Shown in pieces: positions 1-6,333 of a DNA stretch of 15,092 nucleotides. Below the pieces are notes generated by a model that saw nothing but the letters and a program-made list of their open reading frames with translations, made no database searches and was not told the origin of the DNA. The translations under genes and the position numbers were made by a program. The DNA is from Thermoplasmatales archaeon (GTDB lineage Archaea > Thermoplasmatota > JASEFT01 > JAUWIS01). Position 1 is the first letter of the stretch. Each line of letters starts with the position of its first letter. The stretch covers positions 1 to 15,092 of the forward strand of contig JASEEW010000022.1 of the NCBI GenBank assembly GCA_030019485.1, read 5' to 3'.

Positions 1-31
1 TATGACGCTTTTTTTATTTCAAAAATATGGG

Positions 32-62
32 TAATACATTCCCACGACGGGGGATATGATTA
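32..62. repeat. imperfect palindrome at the left edge, possible end of a second mobile element
   Basis: Arms beginning TAAT and ending ATTA flank a C-run and a G-run with a short ACGAC loop, giving an imperfect hairpin. It lies just outside the point (about 83) where similarity of the neighbouring acetyltransferase fragment to the GNAT family stops. Subterminal hairpins of this kind are typical of IS200/IS605 ends, but no transposase is visible here, so the assignment is inference only. Confidence 0.3.
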
Positions 63-82
63 TCTCGTAAAGTCGGGTTAAA

Positions 83-349
83 CCATTCAACAGCCTTATT
101 TTCCATCTTTTTGATTACCCTTTTATTCCTTTTTTCTTCTAGAATAAATGCATCAGAAATTGCACCAAATTTTCTCTCCTCTAAAACAGGTGGGTTTGAA
201 ACGATTTTACATAGCATATATGCAATAATCCTGTTTTGTTCTTTTGCAATTAAAACAAGACCGTCTTCACTTTCAATTGATTCTTTCACATATTTTCTAA
301 AGTTAATTTCTGCATCAGTCCTCATTTGAAAGATATTGGTCATAGATAA
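83..349 (-). pseudogene. GNAT acetyltransferase, 3' fragment (split by an insertion sequence)
   Basis: This is the downstream part of the acetyltransferase whose first 32 codons lie at 1836-1938. Read on the minus strand it gives LSMTNIFQMRTDAEINF, then a core with LVLIAKEQNRIIAYML (beta strands of the GNAT fold) and ISDAFILEEKRNKR (motif A region), ending at AVEWF. The acetyl-CoA loop, usually RxxGxG or RxxGxA, reads RNKRVI, so both glycines are missing. After AVEWF the family normally continues for about 40 residues. Here the frame runs into unrelated residues and stops at 14, so the C-terminus is also lost. The open frame visible from 505 down to 14 joins insertion-sequence DNA to this fragment and has only a TTG start, so I do not treat it as a gene. 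The substrate cannot be told. Confidence 0.75.
343..349. repeat. 7-bp target site duplication, left copy
   Basis: TAGATAA directly abuts the left terminal repeat of the insertion sequence and is repeated exactly at 1836-1842 beyond the right end. It encodes the Leu-Ser codons of the interrupted GNAT gene on the minus strand. Confidence 0.88.
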
Positions 350-361
350 CAGTATCTCCGA
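350..361 (+). repeat. IS terminal inverted repeat, left
   Basis: The sequence CAGTATCTCCGA is the exact reverse complement of 1824-1835. Inward of base 12 the two ends share only partial similarity (AAAGATTTTG against GTAGTTGTGT). Confidence 0.88.
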
Positions 362-508
362 GTAGTTGTGTGCGAACCGAGGATGTTCCCTACCCACAAT
401 ACTGAAATAGAAGATAGCAGATGTGGACATACTACCAATGGATGCCCTGATATTCCTCTGGCCTGCACCCCCATGGCACTGAGGCATGGAGATGGTCATC
501 AGCAATCC

Positions 509-1564
509 TCATTCTGACTTGCGGTTTCTTTCCACACAGAGCTCGTATAAATCTAGCAAGAATTTTTTGAAACTCACCTCCTCTTTATAGAGAACTATCC
601 ATAGGAGTTGTAGCACCTGCTCATAAACGAAAAAGAAGAAGCGGATACGTGCGTCTTTGGATTTGGAAGTTATGTGTGCTTCATCCTGAACCCTGAAACC
701 TGTTTCGATTCGCCATCTACCCTTGTATGTTGGAACTATGTAGTCCATATCAATTGCGGATTGATTGGTGGCAAATGCCCAATCAAATGATTTTTTGTTT
801 CTCTTGTCGAATATTTGCTTAAGAAACGCTAAAGTAGTTTCACCACGAATTATGGTTTTGTCTTTATTCAACTTAAATTGGTAGTTAATCGTCTTTTTCT
901 CGTTTTCCACCATTTGTGCCAGTTCTTTCTGAACCTTCTTGTTCTTTGGCACAAATATCAGATAAGGATAACCTGCATTTGACAATGTTAACATGAGTTC
1001 TTTGCTATAAAATCCCCGATCAAATAGGCTCAGCTTAATCGAATGAACCAGCGGCTTTACCGTGGCAAGGCACCAACAAACCTCTTTTGCCATGTTGTGA
1101 CCAACATGCACTGGTATGGATATGAGAGGAATTTTTTGAGGGATATCTGAACTAACGATAGCACATGTCAGGAACTTGAACTTCCCGGTAACAGCATTCT
1201 TTCCATTCCATCCATGAATCCACATTCCCTGTACATCACCATAGAAATCTTCATCTGTGTAATCAAATGCCAGAACAACATCATCTTGTTCATTGAGTTT
1301 GAACTTCGTTCCCAGAATTTCAACTGTCTTATGATATTCCCAGTACACATCTGAAGCAGGAACTCGCTTAATTGCCAAATGAATTGAGTCCGCTCGTGAG
1401 CCAACCGTTTCCAGATATGTATTGGCCACAGCGGCATGGAGAAGATCTCGGTTATAATGAAAACCAGAAAGAAAAGGACTCCTCGGTATCAATCCCAGTG
1501 CTCGATCCACAAAAGTATCCATTGTTTTGAGCGTTCGAAAATATCTGTCCCGCATAACAATCAT
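509..1564 (-). CDS. DDE transposase of the IS element (IS4/ISH3-like)
   Basis: The 351-residue protein should cut and join the ends of the surrounding element. A DDE triad is recognisable: D101 in LAFDYTDEDFYG, D182 in SLFDRGFYS, and E287 in YKGRWRIETGFR, the last matching the Y-R-E motif of IS4-superfamily enzymes (Y280, R285, E287). Motif spacing and length fit a full-size RNase H-fold transposase, and no frameshift or stop is seen. The start is the ATG at 1564, which overlaps the stop codon of the upstream small gene as ATGA, so translation is probably coupled. Resemblance to the archaeal ISH3 group is my best reading; another IS4-related group is possible. Confidence 0.88.
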   Translation of the reverse strand: MIVMRDRYFRTLKTMDTFVDRALGLIPRSPFLSGFHYNRDLLHAAVANTYLETVGSRADSIHLAIKRVPASDVYWEYHKTVEILGTKFKLNEQDDVVLAFDYTDEDFYGDVQGMWIHGWNGKNAVTGKFKFLTCAIVSSDIPQKIPLISIPVHVGHNMAKEVCWCLATVKPLVHSIKLSLFDRGFYSKELMLTLSNAGYPYLIFVPKNKKVQKELAQMVENEKKTINYQFKLNKDKTIIRGETTLAFLKQIFDKRNKKSFDWAFATNQSAIDMDYIVPTYKGRWRIETGFRVQDEAHITSKSKDARIRFFFFVYEQVLQLLWIVLYKEEVSFKKFLLDLYELCVERNRKSE

Positions 1565-1713
1565 ACAATCACCAAGTAAACAGTTCGTCCAAGATATGCC
1601 TTAGGACAATCCACTTTCGCGCTGGTTCCAAATTTGGTTACTTTTCGTATAAGGAATCCTTTGATGCCATCAATTTCAAGATGCGTTTGTACTTTTAAAG
1701 GTCTCTTTTTCAT
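1561..1713 (-). CDS. DUF2080-type transposon-encoded protein (50 aa)
   Basis: A 50-residue protein, starting MKKRPLKVQTHLEIDG and ending GRTVYLVIV, lies directly upstream of the transposase and overlaps its start by four bases. The core, VTKFGTSAKVDCPKAYLGRTV, matches the pattern of the DUF2080 family of archaeal transposon-encoded proteins (K-V-T-x-x-G-x-S-A-x-V-x-x-P-K), which resembles the AbrB/SpoVT swapped-hairpin DNA-binding fold. Members are repeatedly found beside archaeal transposases, and a regulatory or accessory role in transposition is inferred rather than shown. A TATA-like box and a symmetric site sit immediately upstream. The start ATG at 1713 is the first available after those elements. 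Confidence 0.82.
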   Translation of the reverse strand: MKKRPLKVQTHLEIDGIKGFLIRKVTKFGTSAKVDCPKAYLGRTVYLVIV

Positions 1714-1714
1714 C

Positions 1715-1733
1715 AGATATCTATAAGATATCT
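1715..1733 (-). promoter_or_regulatory. palindromic operator-like site in the IS promoter
   Basis: Two copies of the self-complementary word AGATATCT, separated by three bases, form a 19-bp palindrome. On the minus strand it lies between a TATA-like element (AATATAAA on the plus strand, 1737-1744) and the start codon of the DUF2080-type gene at 1713, two bases from that codon. It therefore covers the expected transcription start. Binding by the adjacent small protein is a guess from position. Confidence 0.55.
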
Positions 1734-1736
1734 AAA

Positions 1737-1744
1737 AATATAAA
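1737..1744 (-). promoter_or_regulatory. TATA-like box of the IS operon
   Basis: The minus-strand sequence TTTATATT is centred about 27 bases before the ATG at 1713, the spacing expected for a leaderless archaeal transcript. Confidence 0.5.
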
Positions 1745-1823
1745 GTTTTCTGTTGGGGCACAATATTCTATCCTTGGCCAAAATGATAAAAAAGCGGTCG
1801 TTTTAGTGGCTGGTCAAAATCTT

Positions 1824-1835
1824 TCGGAGATACTG
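1824..1835 (-). repeat. IS terminal inverted repeat, right
   Basis: Exact 12-bp inverted partner of 350-361. It is followed at once by the right copy of the target duplication. Confidence 0.88.
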
Positions 1836-1842
1836 TAGATAA
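1836..1842. repeat. 7-bp target site duplication, right copy
   Basis: TAGATAA is identical to 343-349. Fusing across one copy gives the uninterrupted frame DYH-LS-MTNIF. Confidence 0.88.
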
Positions 1843-1938
1843 ATGATAATCTATTAATCCTTTCCATAACTCAATTATTCTGTCTATATCCTTTAAAGAG
1901 GCTTCTTCAATTTTTATCCTGCTCAAATTTTTATTCAT
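1836..1938 (-). pseudogene. GNAT acetyltransferase, 5' fragment
   Basis: The first 32 codons (ending LWKGLIDYH) show the N-terminal GNAT pattern I-x-x-A-S-x-x-D-x-x-x-I-x-x-L-W. I choose the ATG at 1938, which overlaps the end of the agmatinase gene by eight bases; an in-frame TTG at 1959 is less likely. The frame is interrupted after the codons for Leu-Ser by the insertion sequence and continues at 349. The overlap suggests it was once translated in one operon with agmatinase. Without the insertion the protein would still carry a degraded acetyl-CoA loop and lack its C-terminus, so the gene may have been failing already. Confidence 0.78.
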
Positions 1939-2770
1939 ATGTTTTCTCAGTACACCCAATCAAATCCCTGATAATTCTCGCACCCAGCAGTGATGTGTTG
2001 CCATTATCATGCGGGGGGCAGACCTCAACAACATCAAAGCCAACAAGCCTCTTCTTCAGCATCTTTATGCATTTCACAACATCATTTGGTGTTAAACCAA
2101 AAGGCTCAGGGTTTCCAACACCTGGCGCAAACGCGGGGTCAATACCATCCATGTCGAGTGAAAGATAAACCTTTTCCTTCAAATTTAGATTTCTGATAAT
2201 GTTTTCAATTCCTTTCTCCTTAACATCAAAAGAGGAAAAATATTTTAAACCCAGTTTTTCAGCATCATTCTTTTCTTCCTTTGAAAAAGATCTGACGCCA
2301 ATTGAAAAAACATTTTCTACCCCGACAATCTCGGATACCCTTCTGGAAACACAGGCATGGGAATTTTTTATCCCAAGGTACTCATTTCTGAAGTCAAGAT
2401 GCGCATCAATGAAAACAACGGAAATATCCCTGAATGGTTTTACTGCGCCTGTTGTTAAAGAATGCTCACCGCCGATTAGGATTGGAAACTTTGGCAAAAT
2501 TTTTTTCACAGCCTCCTCCACACCATCTATCATCTCATCCACATTTCCGCATTCATCAATGTTTCCGGCATCATGAAATGGAACATCAGCTAAATCAATG
2601 TCATGCTCCATAAGATAGGTCTCAAAATTATATGATGCCTCCCTTACCCTGTTCGGCGCAAAACGTGAGCCTGTTCTGAAAGAGGAGGTCAAATCAAAAG
2701 GCGCACCAAGAATAACAAATTTTGCATCGTTGAAACTGCTGTTTGCATCCGCGAATTTTAAGGAGTTCAT
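1931..2770 (-). CDS. speB: agmatinase (ureohydrolase family)
   Basis: The predicted 279-residue enzyme hydrolyses agmatine to putrescine and urea in the cytoplasm, the usual archaeal route to polyamines. The manganese-binding motifs of ureohydrolases are intact: GGEHS (100-104, H103), DAHLDFR (D122, H124, D126) and SLDMDGIDP (D206, D208). The glutamate of VEVCPPHD (about 250) is also present. Length is normal for archaeal SpeB. It follows aIF5A in the same direction after 144 bases containing a repeat and its own TATA-like box. Polyamines supply the aminobutyl group of hypusine on aIF5A, so the pairing is functionally sensible. Arginase or another ureohydrolase activity cannot be excluded from sequence alone, though agmatinase is the common archaeal assignment. 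Confidence 0.9.
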   Translation of the reverse strand: MNSLKFADANSSFNDAKFVILGAPFDLTSSFRTGSRFAPNRVREASYNFETYLMEHDIDLADVPFHDAGNIDECGNVDEMIDGVEEAVKKILPKFPILIGGEHSLTTGAVKPFRDISVVFIDAHLDFRNEYLGIKNSHACVSRRVSEIVGVENVFSIGVRSFSKEEKNDAEKLGLKYFSSFDVKEKGIENIIRNLNLKEKVYLSLDMDGIDPAFAPGVGNPEPFGLTPNDVVKCIKMLKKRLVGFDVVEVCPPHDNGNTSLLGARIIRDLIGCTEKTYE

Positions 2771-2789
2771 ATTATGTTATTATTTTCTG

Positions 2790-2800
2790 GTTTTAATAAG
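2790..2800 (-). promoter_or_regulatory. TATA-like box of speB
   Basis: The minus-strand run TCTTATTAAAA lies about 25 bases ahead of the ATG at 2770, consistent with a leaderless transcript separate from aIF5A. Confidence 0.4.
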
Positions 2801-2870
2801 ATTTCTGCAGATGTTATTGCTTGAAAACCGTAAACAAAACAGGATTATTATAATTATTTATGTCTTTAAT

Positions 2871-2914
2871 CTCCCTCTTCCCCTATCCCCTAACTACTGA
2901 CTACTAGCTACTTG
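2871..2914. repeat. dispersed TAGTTAG-type repeat, half copy
   Basis: This stretch, with CCCCTAACTACTGACTAC followed by AGCTACTTG, shares its words with one arm of the palindromes at 4103-4186 and 10818-10878. It lies immediately after the stop of aIF5A. No matching left arm is visible, so only half a unit is present. Confidence 0.7.
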
Positions 2915-3292
2915 TCACGCCCTTGTAACCTTCCTTCTTCCAAGCGCTTCCATGTACTGTATTTCCTTACCAGGCTCAAGCATCATATCCTCAGGTAACG
3001 GCAGCTCAAATGTTTCATATGTTGTCATATCCATTAGCTGAGCAGAGCTTCCTGCTATGGATAGCACCTGCGCTGTTCTCTTGTCAATCATTGGCACACC
3101 AACCTTGTGCTTCACAGGATGAACAATGCTTCTTTTCTGGTTGTCAAAAAGTCCCATGGCATCTATCCTTGCCTTTGCCTCACCATGCTTCCCTGGTTTG
3201 GAGGTTGTTATGTTCAGGATTTTGCATGGCTCATCATCCACTATGATGTATCCGCCAACCTTCAATGTTCTGACCTCTGTCACTGTTTTCAT
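2915..3292 (-). CDS. eif5a: translation factor aIF5A (hypusine-containing)
   Basis: The 125-residue protein promotes peptide bond formation at difficult sites and termination on the ribosome. It has the two-domain IF5A layout: an N-terminal SH3-like domain with the loop SKPGKHGEAK (31-40), in which K35 is the lysine converted to deoxyhypusine or hypusine, and a C-terminal OB-fold. The start is the ATG at 3292 (MKTVTEV), which matches the family N-terminus. A longer frame upstream runs antisense through the phosphatase gene and is not coding. It is divergent from that phosphatase with only 48 bases between the start codons, and is followed by agmatinase. Confidence 0.95.
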   Translation of the reverse strand: MKTVTEVRTLKVGGYIIVDDEPCKILNITTSKPGKHGEAKARIDAMGLFDNQKRSIVHPVKHKVGVPMIDKRTAQVLSIAGSSAQLMDMTTYETFELPLPEDMMLEPGKEIQYMEALGRRKVTRA

Positions 3293-3340
3293 GTTATCCC
3301 AAAACCTATAATACATTATACATAGATTATCTTTACTGTC
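3293..3340. promoter_or_regulatory. divergent promoter region, aIF5A / phosphatase
   Basis: These 48 bases contain overlapping TATA-like sequences: ACCTATAATA (3304-3313) about 30 bases before the plus-strand ATG at 3341, and TGTATAATG read on the minus strand (about 3314-3322) about 25 bases before the ATG at 3292. No Shine-Dalgarno sequence is seen for either gene, so both transcripts are probably leaderless. Initiation in the two directions may compete. Confidence 0.5.
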
Positions 3341-4102
3341 ATGAAAAAACTGCTCAGGGATATTGCGGAAAACATAGCCATTGTTGTCAATGAGAATATT
3401 GGAAATCCTGGCATAGGGAAAACCATCAGGAATGGTGCTGACGGAACTCCAACAAAAATGATTGATGAGATTGCGGAAAAAGCTGCTCTGGCTGCTGTTA
3501 AGGCCAGCGGCGAAAAGGTTAACATACTCAGTGAGGAGGCAGGGTTCATTAATAACGGCGGGGGGAAAACAATAGTCCTTGATCCTGTTGATGGAACATT
3601 TAATGCTGTGCACCATATCCCTTTTTATGCTGTTTCCATAGCGGTTGGAACAAAAACACTTTCTGATGTTGAGTACGGTGTTGTGAGAAACCTTGTGAAC
3701 AACGATATGTTCGAGGCTGAGAAAGGGAAAGGTGCTTTTCTCAACAATAAAAGAATTAAAACAAAAAACTTTGATGAAAAAAACCATACATTTTCGGTTT
3801 ATCTTGGAAGAAAGGCATCTGCAAAATCATACGAGATATCCAGACAGGCAAGGAGGGTGAGGTCAATGGGATGCGCATCACTTGATTTGTGCATGGTGGC
3901 AAATGGCTCAACTGATTTGTATTACCAGATGGGGTATCCAATCAGGATAACAGATATTGCCGCAGGCGTATTGATATTAAGAGAAGCAGGTGGAGAAGTC
4001 TATGGTGAAAACAAAGAAATACTGGATATGGGGTTTAATCTTAAGGAGAGAAAAAATTTTGTTGCTGTAGGCGATAGAAAATGTTTGGAAGTGATATTGT
4101 GA
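3341..4102 (+). CDS. suhB: inositol monophosphatase / fructose-1,6-bisphosphatase family phosphatase
   Basis: This is a 253-residue Mg2+-dependent sugar-phosphate phosphatase. Family motifs are in order: GTPTKMID (35-42), ILSEEAG with E65 and E66, the signature VLDPVDGTFN (79-88, metal ligands D81 and D84), and ITDIAAG (203-209, D205), where the usual WD is TD. In archaea such enzymes can act on inositol-1-phosphate, fructose-1,6-bisphosphate or both, and the sequence does not decide between them. NAD kinase follows on the same strand after a palindromic repeat; in some archaea the two activities are even fused, so a functional link is reasonable. The start is the ATG after the divergent promoter. 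Confidence 0.88.
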   Translation: MKKLLRDIAENIAIVVNENIGNPGIGKTIRNGADGTPTKMIDEIAEKAALAAVKASGEKVNILSEEAGFINNGGGKTIVLDPVDGTFNAVHHIPFYAVSIAVGTKTLSDVEYGVVRNLVNNDMFEAEKGKGAFLNNKRIKTKNFDEKNHTFSVYLGRKASAKSYEISRQARRVRSMGCASLDLCMVANGSTDLYYQMGYPIRITDIAAGVLILREAGGEVYGENKEILDMGFNLKERKNFVAVGDRKCLEVIL

Positions 4103-4186
4103 AAGTAGTTAGGGATCAGGGGTTAGTAGTTAGGGAAAAGATGATAAACTCTTCCCTAGCCCCTAACTACTGGCTACTAACTACTT
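4103..4186. repeat. dispersed TAGTTAG-type repeat, full imperfect palindrome
   Basis: The left arm begins AAGTAGTTAG and ends TAGGGAAAAG; the right arm (4151-4186) begins CTTCCCTAG and ends CTAACTACTT. The arms are inverted and largely complementary, with a short central spacer (ATGATAAACT). Within each arm the word TAGTTAG or CTAACTA recurs. The palindrome fills the gap between the phosphatase stop and the NAD kinase ribosome binding site, so an RNA copy would fold into a long hairpin there. Confidence 0.8.
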
Positions 4187-4189
4187 GCA

Positions 4190-4198
4190 TGGGGTGAT
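4190..4198 (+). promoter_or_regulatory. ribosome binding site of NAD kinase
   Basis: GGGGTGAT lies four to ten bases ahead of the ATG at 4202. It supports this start and translation from a longer transcript, unlike the apparently leaderless phosphatase upstream. Confidence 0.6.
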
Positions 4199-4201
4199 TA
4201 A

Positions 4202-5002
4202 ATGAGAGTTGGTGTTGTGGCAAAGGTTGATAAAAAAGAGGCTGTGGTTGCCGCAAAGAAGGTTGTGGATTTCCTCAGAAAAAAAGCAGAGGTTGCTGTT
4301 GAGGAGCAAACAGGAAAAAAAATTGGGATAAAAGGAAAGTCTCTGAAAAAGATGAAAGCAGACATCATAGTTGCCGTTGGCGGCGACGGAACAATACTGA
4401 GAACGCTTCAGGCCTGCGATGCCCCTGTGTTTGGAATCAATGCTGGCGCTGTGGGTTTTCTGACAGAGGTAACCCCTGATAATGCGGCTGCTGGTCTTAA
4501 TAGAATTCTTAGAAACGATTATGCTGTTGACAAAAGAACCAAGATAAAGGTTATGCTGAACAGGGAGCGCCTCTATGACTGCGTGAACGAGGTTGTAATA
4601 CATACTGCGCATATTGCGAAGATGAGGCATTTCAAAATTTTCATAGATAACGTGAAGGCTGAGGAGATCAGGGCTGACGGGATAATTGTTGCCACGCCAA
4701 CAGGCTCAACCTGCTATGCCATGAGCGTGGGCTCACCAATACTTGACCCAAGGGTTGATGCACTTGTTATAGCACCAATAGCACCATTCAAACTTTCTGC
4801 AAGACCGATTGTTGTGCCTGCAAAAAGCAGAATAACCATCACCTGCTCCAGAGGACCTTCACTGCTTGTGCTTGACGGCCAGTGTGAAAGAAAAGTGGAA
4901 AAGGATGATGTTGTGTCATTCACAGCATCCAAAACACCTGCGCGTTTTATCAGGTTTGACCATAATTTTTACAGAAGGATAAGAGAAGGATTAATCCTGT
5001 AA
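4202..5002 (+). CDS. nadK: NAD kinase
   Basis: The 266-residue cytoplasmic enzyme phosphorylates NAD to NADP using ATP or polyphosphate. It shows the diagnostic GGDGT motif (60-64), the NAGAVGFLTE loop (80-89), the NE pair (129-130) and the glycine-rich TPTGSTCYAMSVGSPI segment (165-180). The C-terminal part VDALVIAPIAPFKLSARPIVVP is typical of the NADK beta domain. The stop codon TAA coincides with the outer edge of the TnpB element, so the native stop may have been replaced or preserved by the insertion; the ending FYRRIREGLIL looks complete. The JAMM gene downstream was probably the next gene in the operon before insertion. Confidence 0.93.
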   Translation: MRVGVVAKVDKKEAVVAAKKVVDFLRKKAEVAVEEQTGKKIGIKGKSLKKMKADIIVAVGGDGTILRTLQACDAPVFGINAGAVGFLTEVTPDNAAAGLNRILRNDYAVDKRTKIKVMLNRERLYDCVNEVVIHTAHIAKMRHFKIFIDNVKAEEIRADGIIVATPTGSTCYAMSVGSPILDPRVDALVIAPIAPFKLSARPIVVPAKSRITITCSRGPSLLVLDGQCERKVEKDDVVSFTASKTPARFIRFDHNFYRRIREGLIL

Positions 5003-5010
5003 ACTACCCT

Positions 5011-5022
5011 GCCCTAAAGAGC
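5011..5022 (-). ncRNA. stem-loop at the TnpB element right end (putative omega RNA 3' part)
   Basis: On the minus strand GCTC-TTTA-GGGC forms a four-pair hairpin with one G-U pair, overlapping the TnpB stop codon and about ten bases from the element edge. Known TnpB nucleases use an RNA derived from this end, with the guide read from the adjacent DNA. Here the guide would read into the 3' end of nadK. Expression is not shown by the sequence. Confidence 0.35.
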
Positions 5023-6258
5023 AAAGCTTTCCATAGGAGTTGAAACATTATGCACGGCACAGGTTTCAAAACCGTCATTGGAACGCATAAGTCCGCTTAC
5101 GGGGACTTGCTTGTGGGAAAACTGGAAGAAAAATCTTTCAGATGTGATATCTTGAAAAGAACTTTTTTTCCGCTCCAACAAGGATTTAACAGCAATAGAC
5201 AGACTGGCTTTTCTATCACTATTAACTATTTGTCCACATTCTTTACATTTGAAGATAGAGTAGTTAGCACCATTGTGTCCTTTGCCAACAGCACCGCAGT
5301 GGCTACACCATTTACTCGTATGCCAACTATCCACAACATTAACCTTAATTTGTTTGTCAAAACACCTGCTTATAAGCAGTTGTTTAAATTTGTAGAAAGG
5401 AATACGCATGACCTCTTTATTAAATTGCTTTCCTTTTGGATTAAATCTCTTAAGATTTTCAATAGAAATGTCAGCATTATATTTAAGAGCCATATCCGTT
5501 ATTTCTTTAACGATTTCACCAAGTCTGTTCTTAACAAAATTGTATTCCTCTCTTTTAAGTTTTTTAATGGATTGTGTTGCTCTATGATTTCCTTTATCGG
5601 CAAGGCTTTGGAGTTTTTCTCTTCTTTCAAAAATCTTCTTGTGTCTTACCCAAATATCTTTTCCGAAATAGGTTTGTTTAAGAACCCTACCATTAGGAGT
5701 AACAATCGATACGGCGAAACATTTACTATTAATATCAACACCGAGCACATTCTCTCGTTTTGGGAAAATAGTGTCTTCTTTGGAGAGAAAGGCAATAATT
5801 TGTCCATCACTTGTGAGCCCATAGGTTTTACACATCCACCCATTGTTAATCAAAGAGGAATATCTGTTATAATTCTTGTTTTGTTTAATGGGAACAGCAA
5901 TTCTTTTTCTTGGATACATTCCAAGTTCAATAAAGAACTGGGTTTTGGTATTGAAAGTTTTACAGTTTCTTGGGATATTGAATTTAACTGTAATATGTTT
6001 GATTTTGCTCCCTTTGATTTTGACAACATTTCTTTCAACGTCGCAGATAACTTGGGAGTTAAAGGAGGTGGACATTTTGCTATCTAAGTACGTGTTCTTG
6101 TGTAAATCCATTAATCGTTTAGATTTCCTTTTACCTAAAAGATTATTAGCAAGATTTAATGCGTCTTGGCTAAATTTCTTTAATATTTTCTGTTTTGATT
6201 TTGTTAAACTATTTGTTTGTAATAGTATTGCTCTCTTCAAGATATCACAAAAAAACAT
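5014..6258 (-). CDS. tnpB: TnpB RNA-guided endonuclease (IS605 family)
   Basis: The 414-residue protein has the TnpB layout: an N-terminal helical and wedge region, then a split RuvC nuclease. Catalytic residues are D175 in VLGVDINSK, E267 in SIENLKRFN, and D348 in NSDRKASLSIAV; the last motif is usually N-x-D-x-N-A-S and is slightly changed here (R-K for the middle residues). A four-cysteine zinc finger (C318, C321, C338, C341) lies between the last two. No stops or frameshifts interrupt it, so it could be active. The ATG at 6258 is the first start after an in-frame TGA. Several long frames on the other strand here are only shadows. Confidence 0.9.
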   Translation of the reverse strand: MFFCDILKRAILLQTNSLTKSKQKILKKFSQDALNLANNLLGKRKSKRLMDLHKNTYLDSKMSTSFNSQVICDVERNVVKIKGSKIKHITVKFNIPRNCKTFNTKTQFFIELGMYPRKRIAVPIKQNKNYNRYSSLINNGWMCKTYGLTSDGQIIAFLSKEDTIFPKRENVLGVDINSKCFAVSIVTPNGRVLKQTYFGKDIWVRHKKIFERREKLQSLADKGNHRATQSIKKLKREEYNFVKNRLGEIVKEITDMALKYNADISIENLKRFNPKGKQFNKEVMRIPFYKFKQLLISRCFDKQIKVNVVDSWHTSKWCSHCGAVGKGHNGANYSIFKCKECGQIVNSDRKASLSIAVKSLLERKKSSFQDITSERFFFQFSHKQVPVSGLMRSNDGFETCAVHNVSTPMESFAL

Positions 6259-6321
6259 GGATTTATGGGTATTTCAGTTTTATTCTAAATTCCTCTCCGT
6301 CTTAAAAGATGTAGTGTCTTT

Positions 6322-6330
6322 GAGGTGGTG
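6322..6330 (+). promoter_or_regulatory. ribosome binding site of the JAMM gene
   Basis: GAGGTGGTG lies a few bases before the ATG at 6334 and decides that start over the in-frame GTG codons at 6325 and 6328. Since the TnpB element ends close by, the site marks approximately where native DNA resumes. Confidence 0.55.
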
Positions 6331-6333
6331 TTT

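Larger units (their letters stand above)
350..1835 (-). mobile_element. complete IS element (IS4-superfamily DDE type, ISH3-like), 1486 bp
   Basis: The outer ends are inverted copies of CAGTATCTCCGA (350-361 and 1824-1835), identical over 12 bp and then diverging with scattered matches. They are flanked by a 7-bp direct duplication. Two overlapping minus-strand genes lie inside: a DUF2080-type small protein and a DDE transposase. The 159 bases between the transposase stop and the left end hold no gene. The element lies in a GNAT gene, and its removal together with one target copy rejoins that gene in frame, which fixes the ends to the base. The intact transposase frame and perfect ends suggest a fairly recent insertion. 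The family name rests on the transposase motifs and is less certain than the boundaries. Confidence 0.9.
5001..6325 (-). mobile_element. IS200/IS605-type element carrying only tnpB
   Basis: The element consists of a TnpB gene and short flanks, inserted between NAD kinase and the JAMM gene in the opposite orientation. No Y1 transposase (TnpA) is present, so it would need one in trans. The right end, on the minus strand, reads GGGCAGGGTAGTTTAC after a small stem-loop and is of the form common at archaeal IS605 right ends. The left end lies within about 6290-6330 and I cannot place it to the base; these elements create no target duplication. Confidence 0.65.

Noticed and set aside
350..505. N-terminal extension of the GNAT 3' fragment (frame up to 505)
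   Set aside because: This stretch lies inside the insertion sequence and has only a TTG start; it is a chance fusion created by insertion.
3293..3787. N-terminal extension of aIF5A to about 290 residues
   Set aside because: The extension is antisense to the phosphatase gene and unlike any IF5A. The ATG at 3292 gives the standard length.
4103..4186. CRISPR-like array from recurring TAGTTAG words
   Set aside because: The words are too short, lack unique spacers of constant length and form an inverted palindrome, not direct repeats with spacers.
5050..6087. Long plus-strand frame opposite tnpB (345 codons)
   Set aside because: It is the antisense shadow of an intact TnpB gene with all catalytic motifs; its translation resembles no domain I recognise and it has no ribosome binding site.
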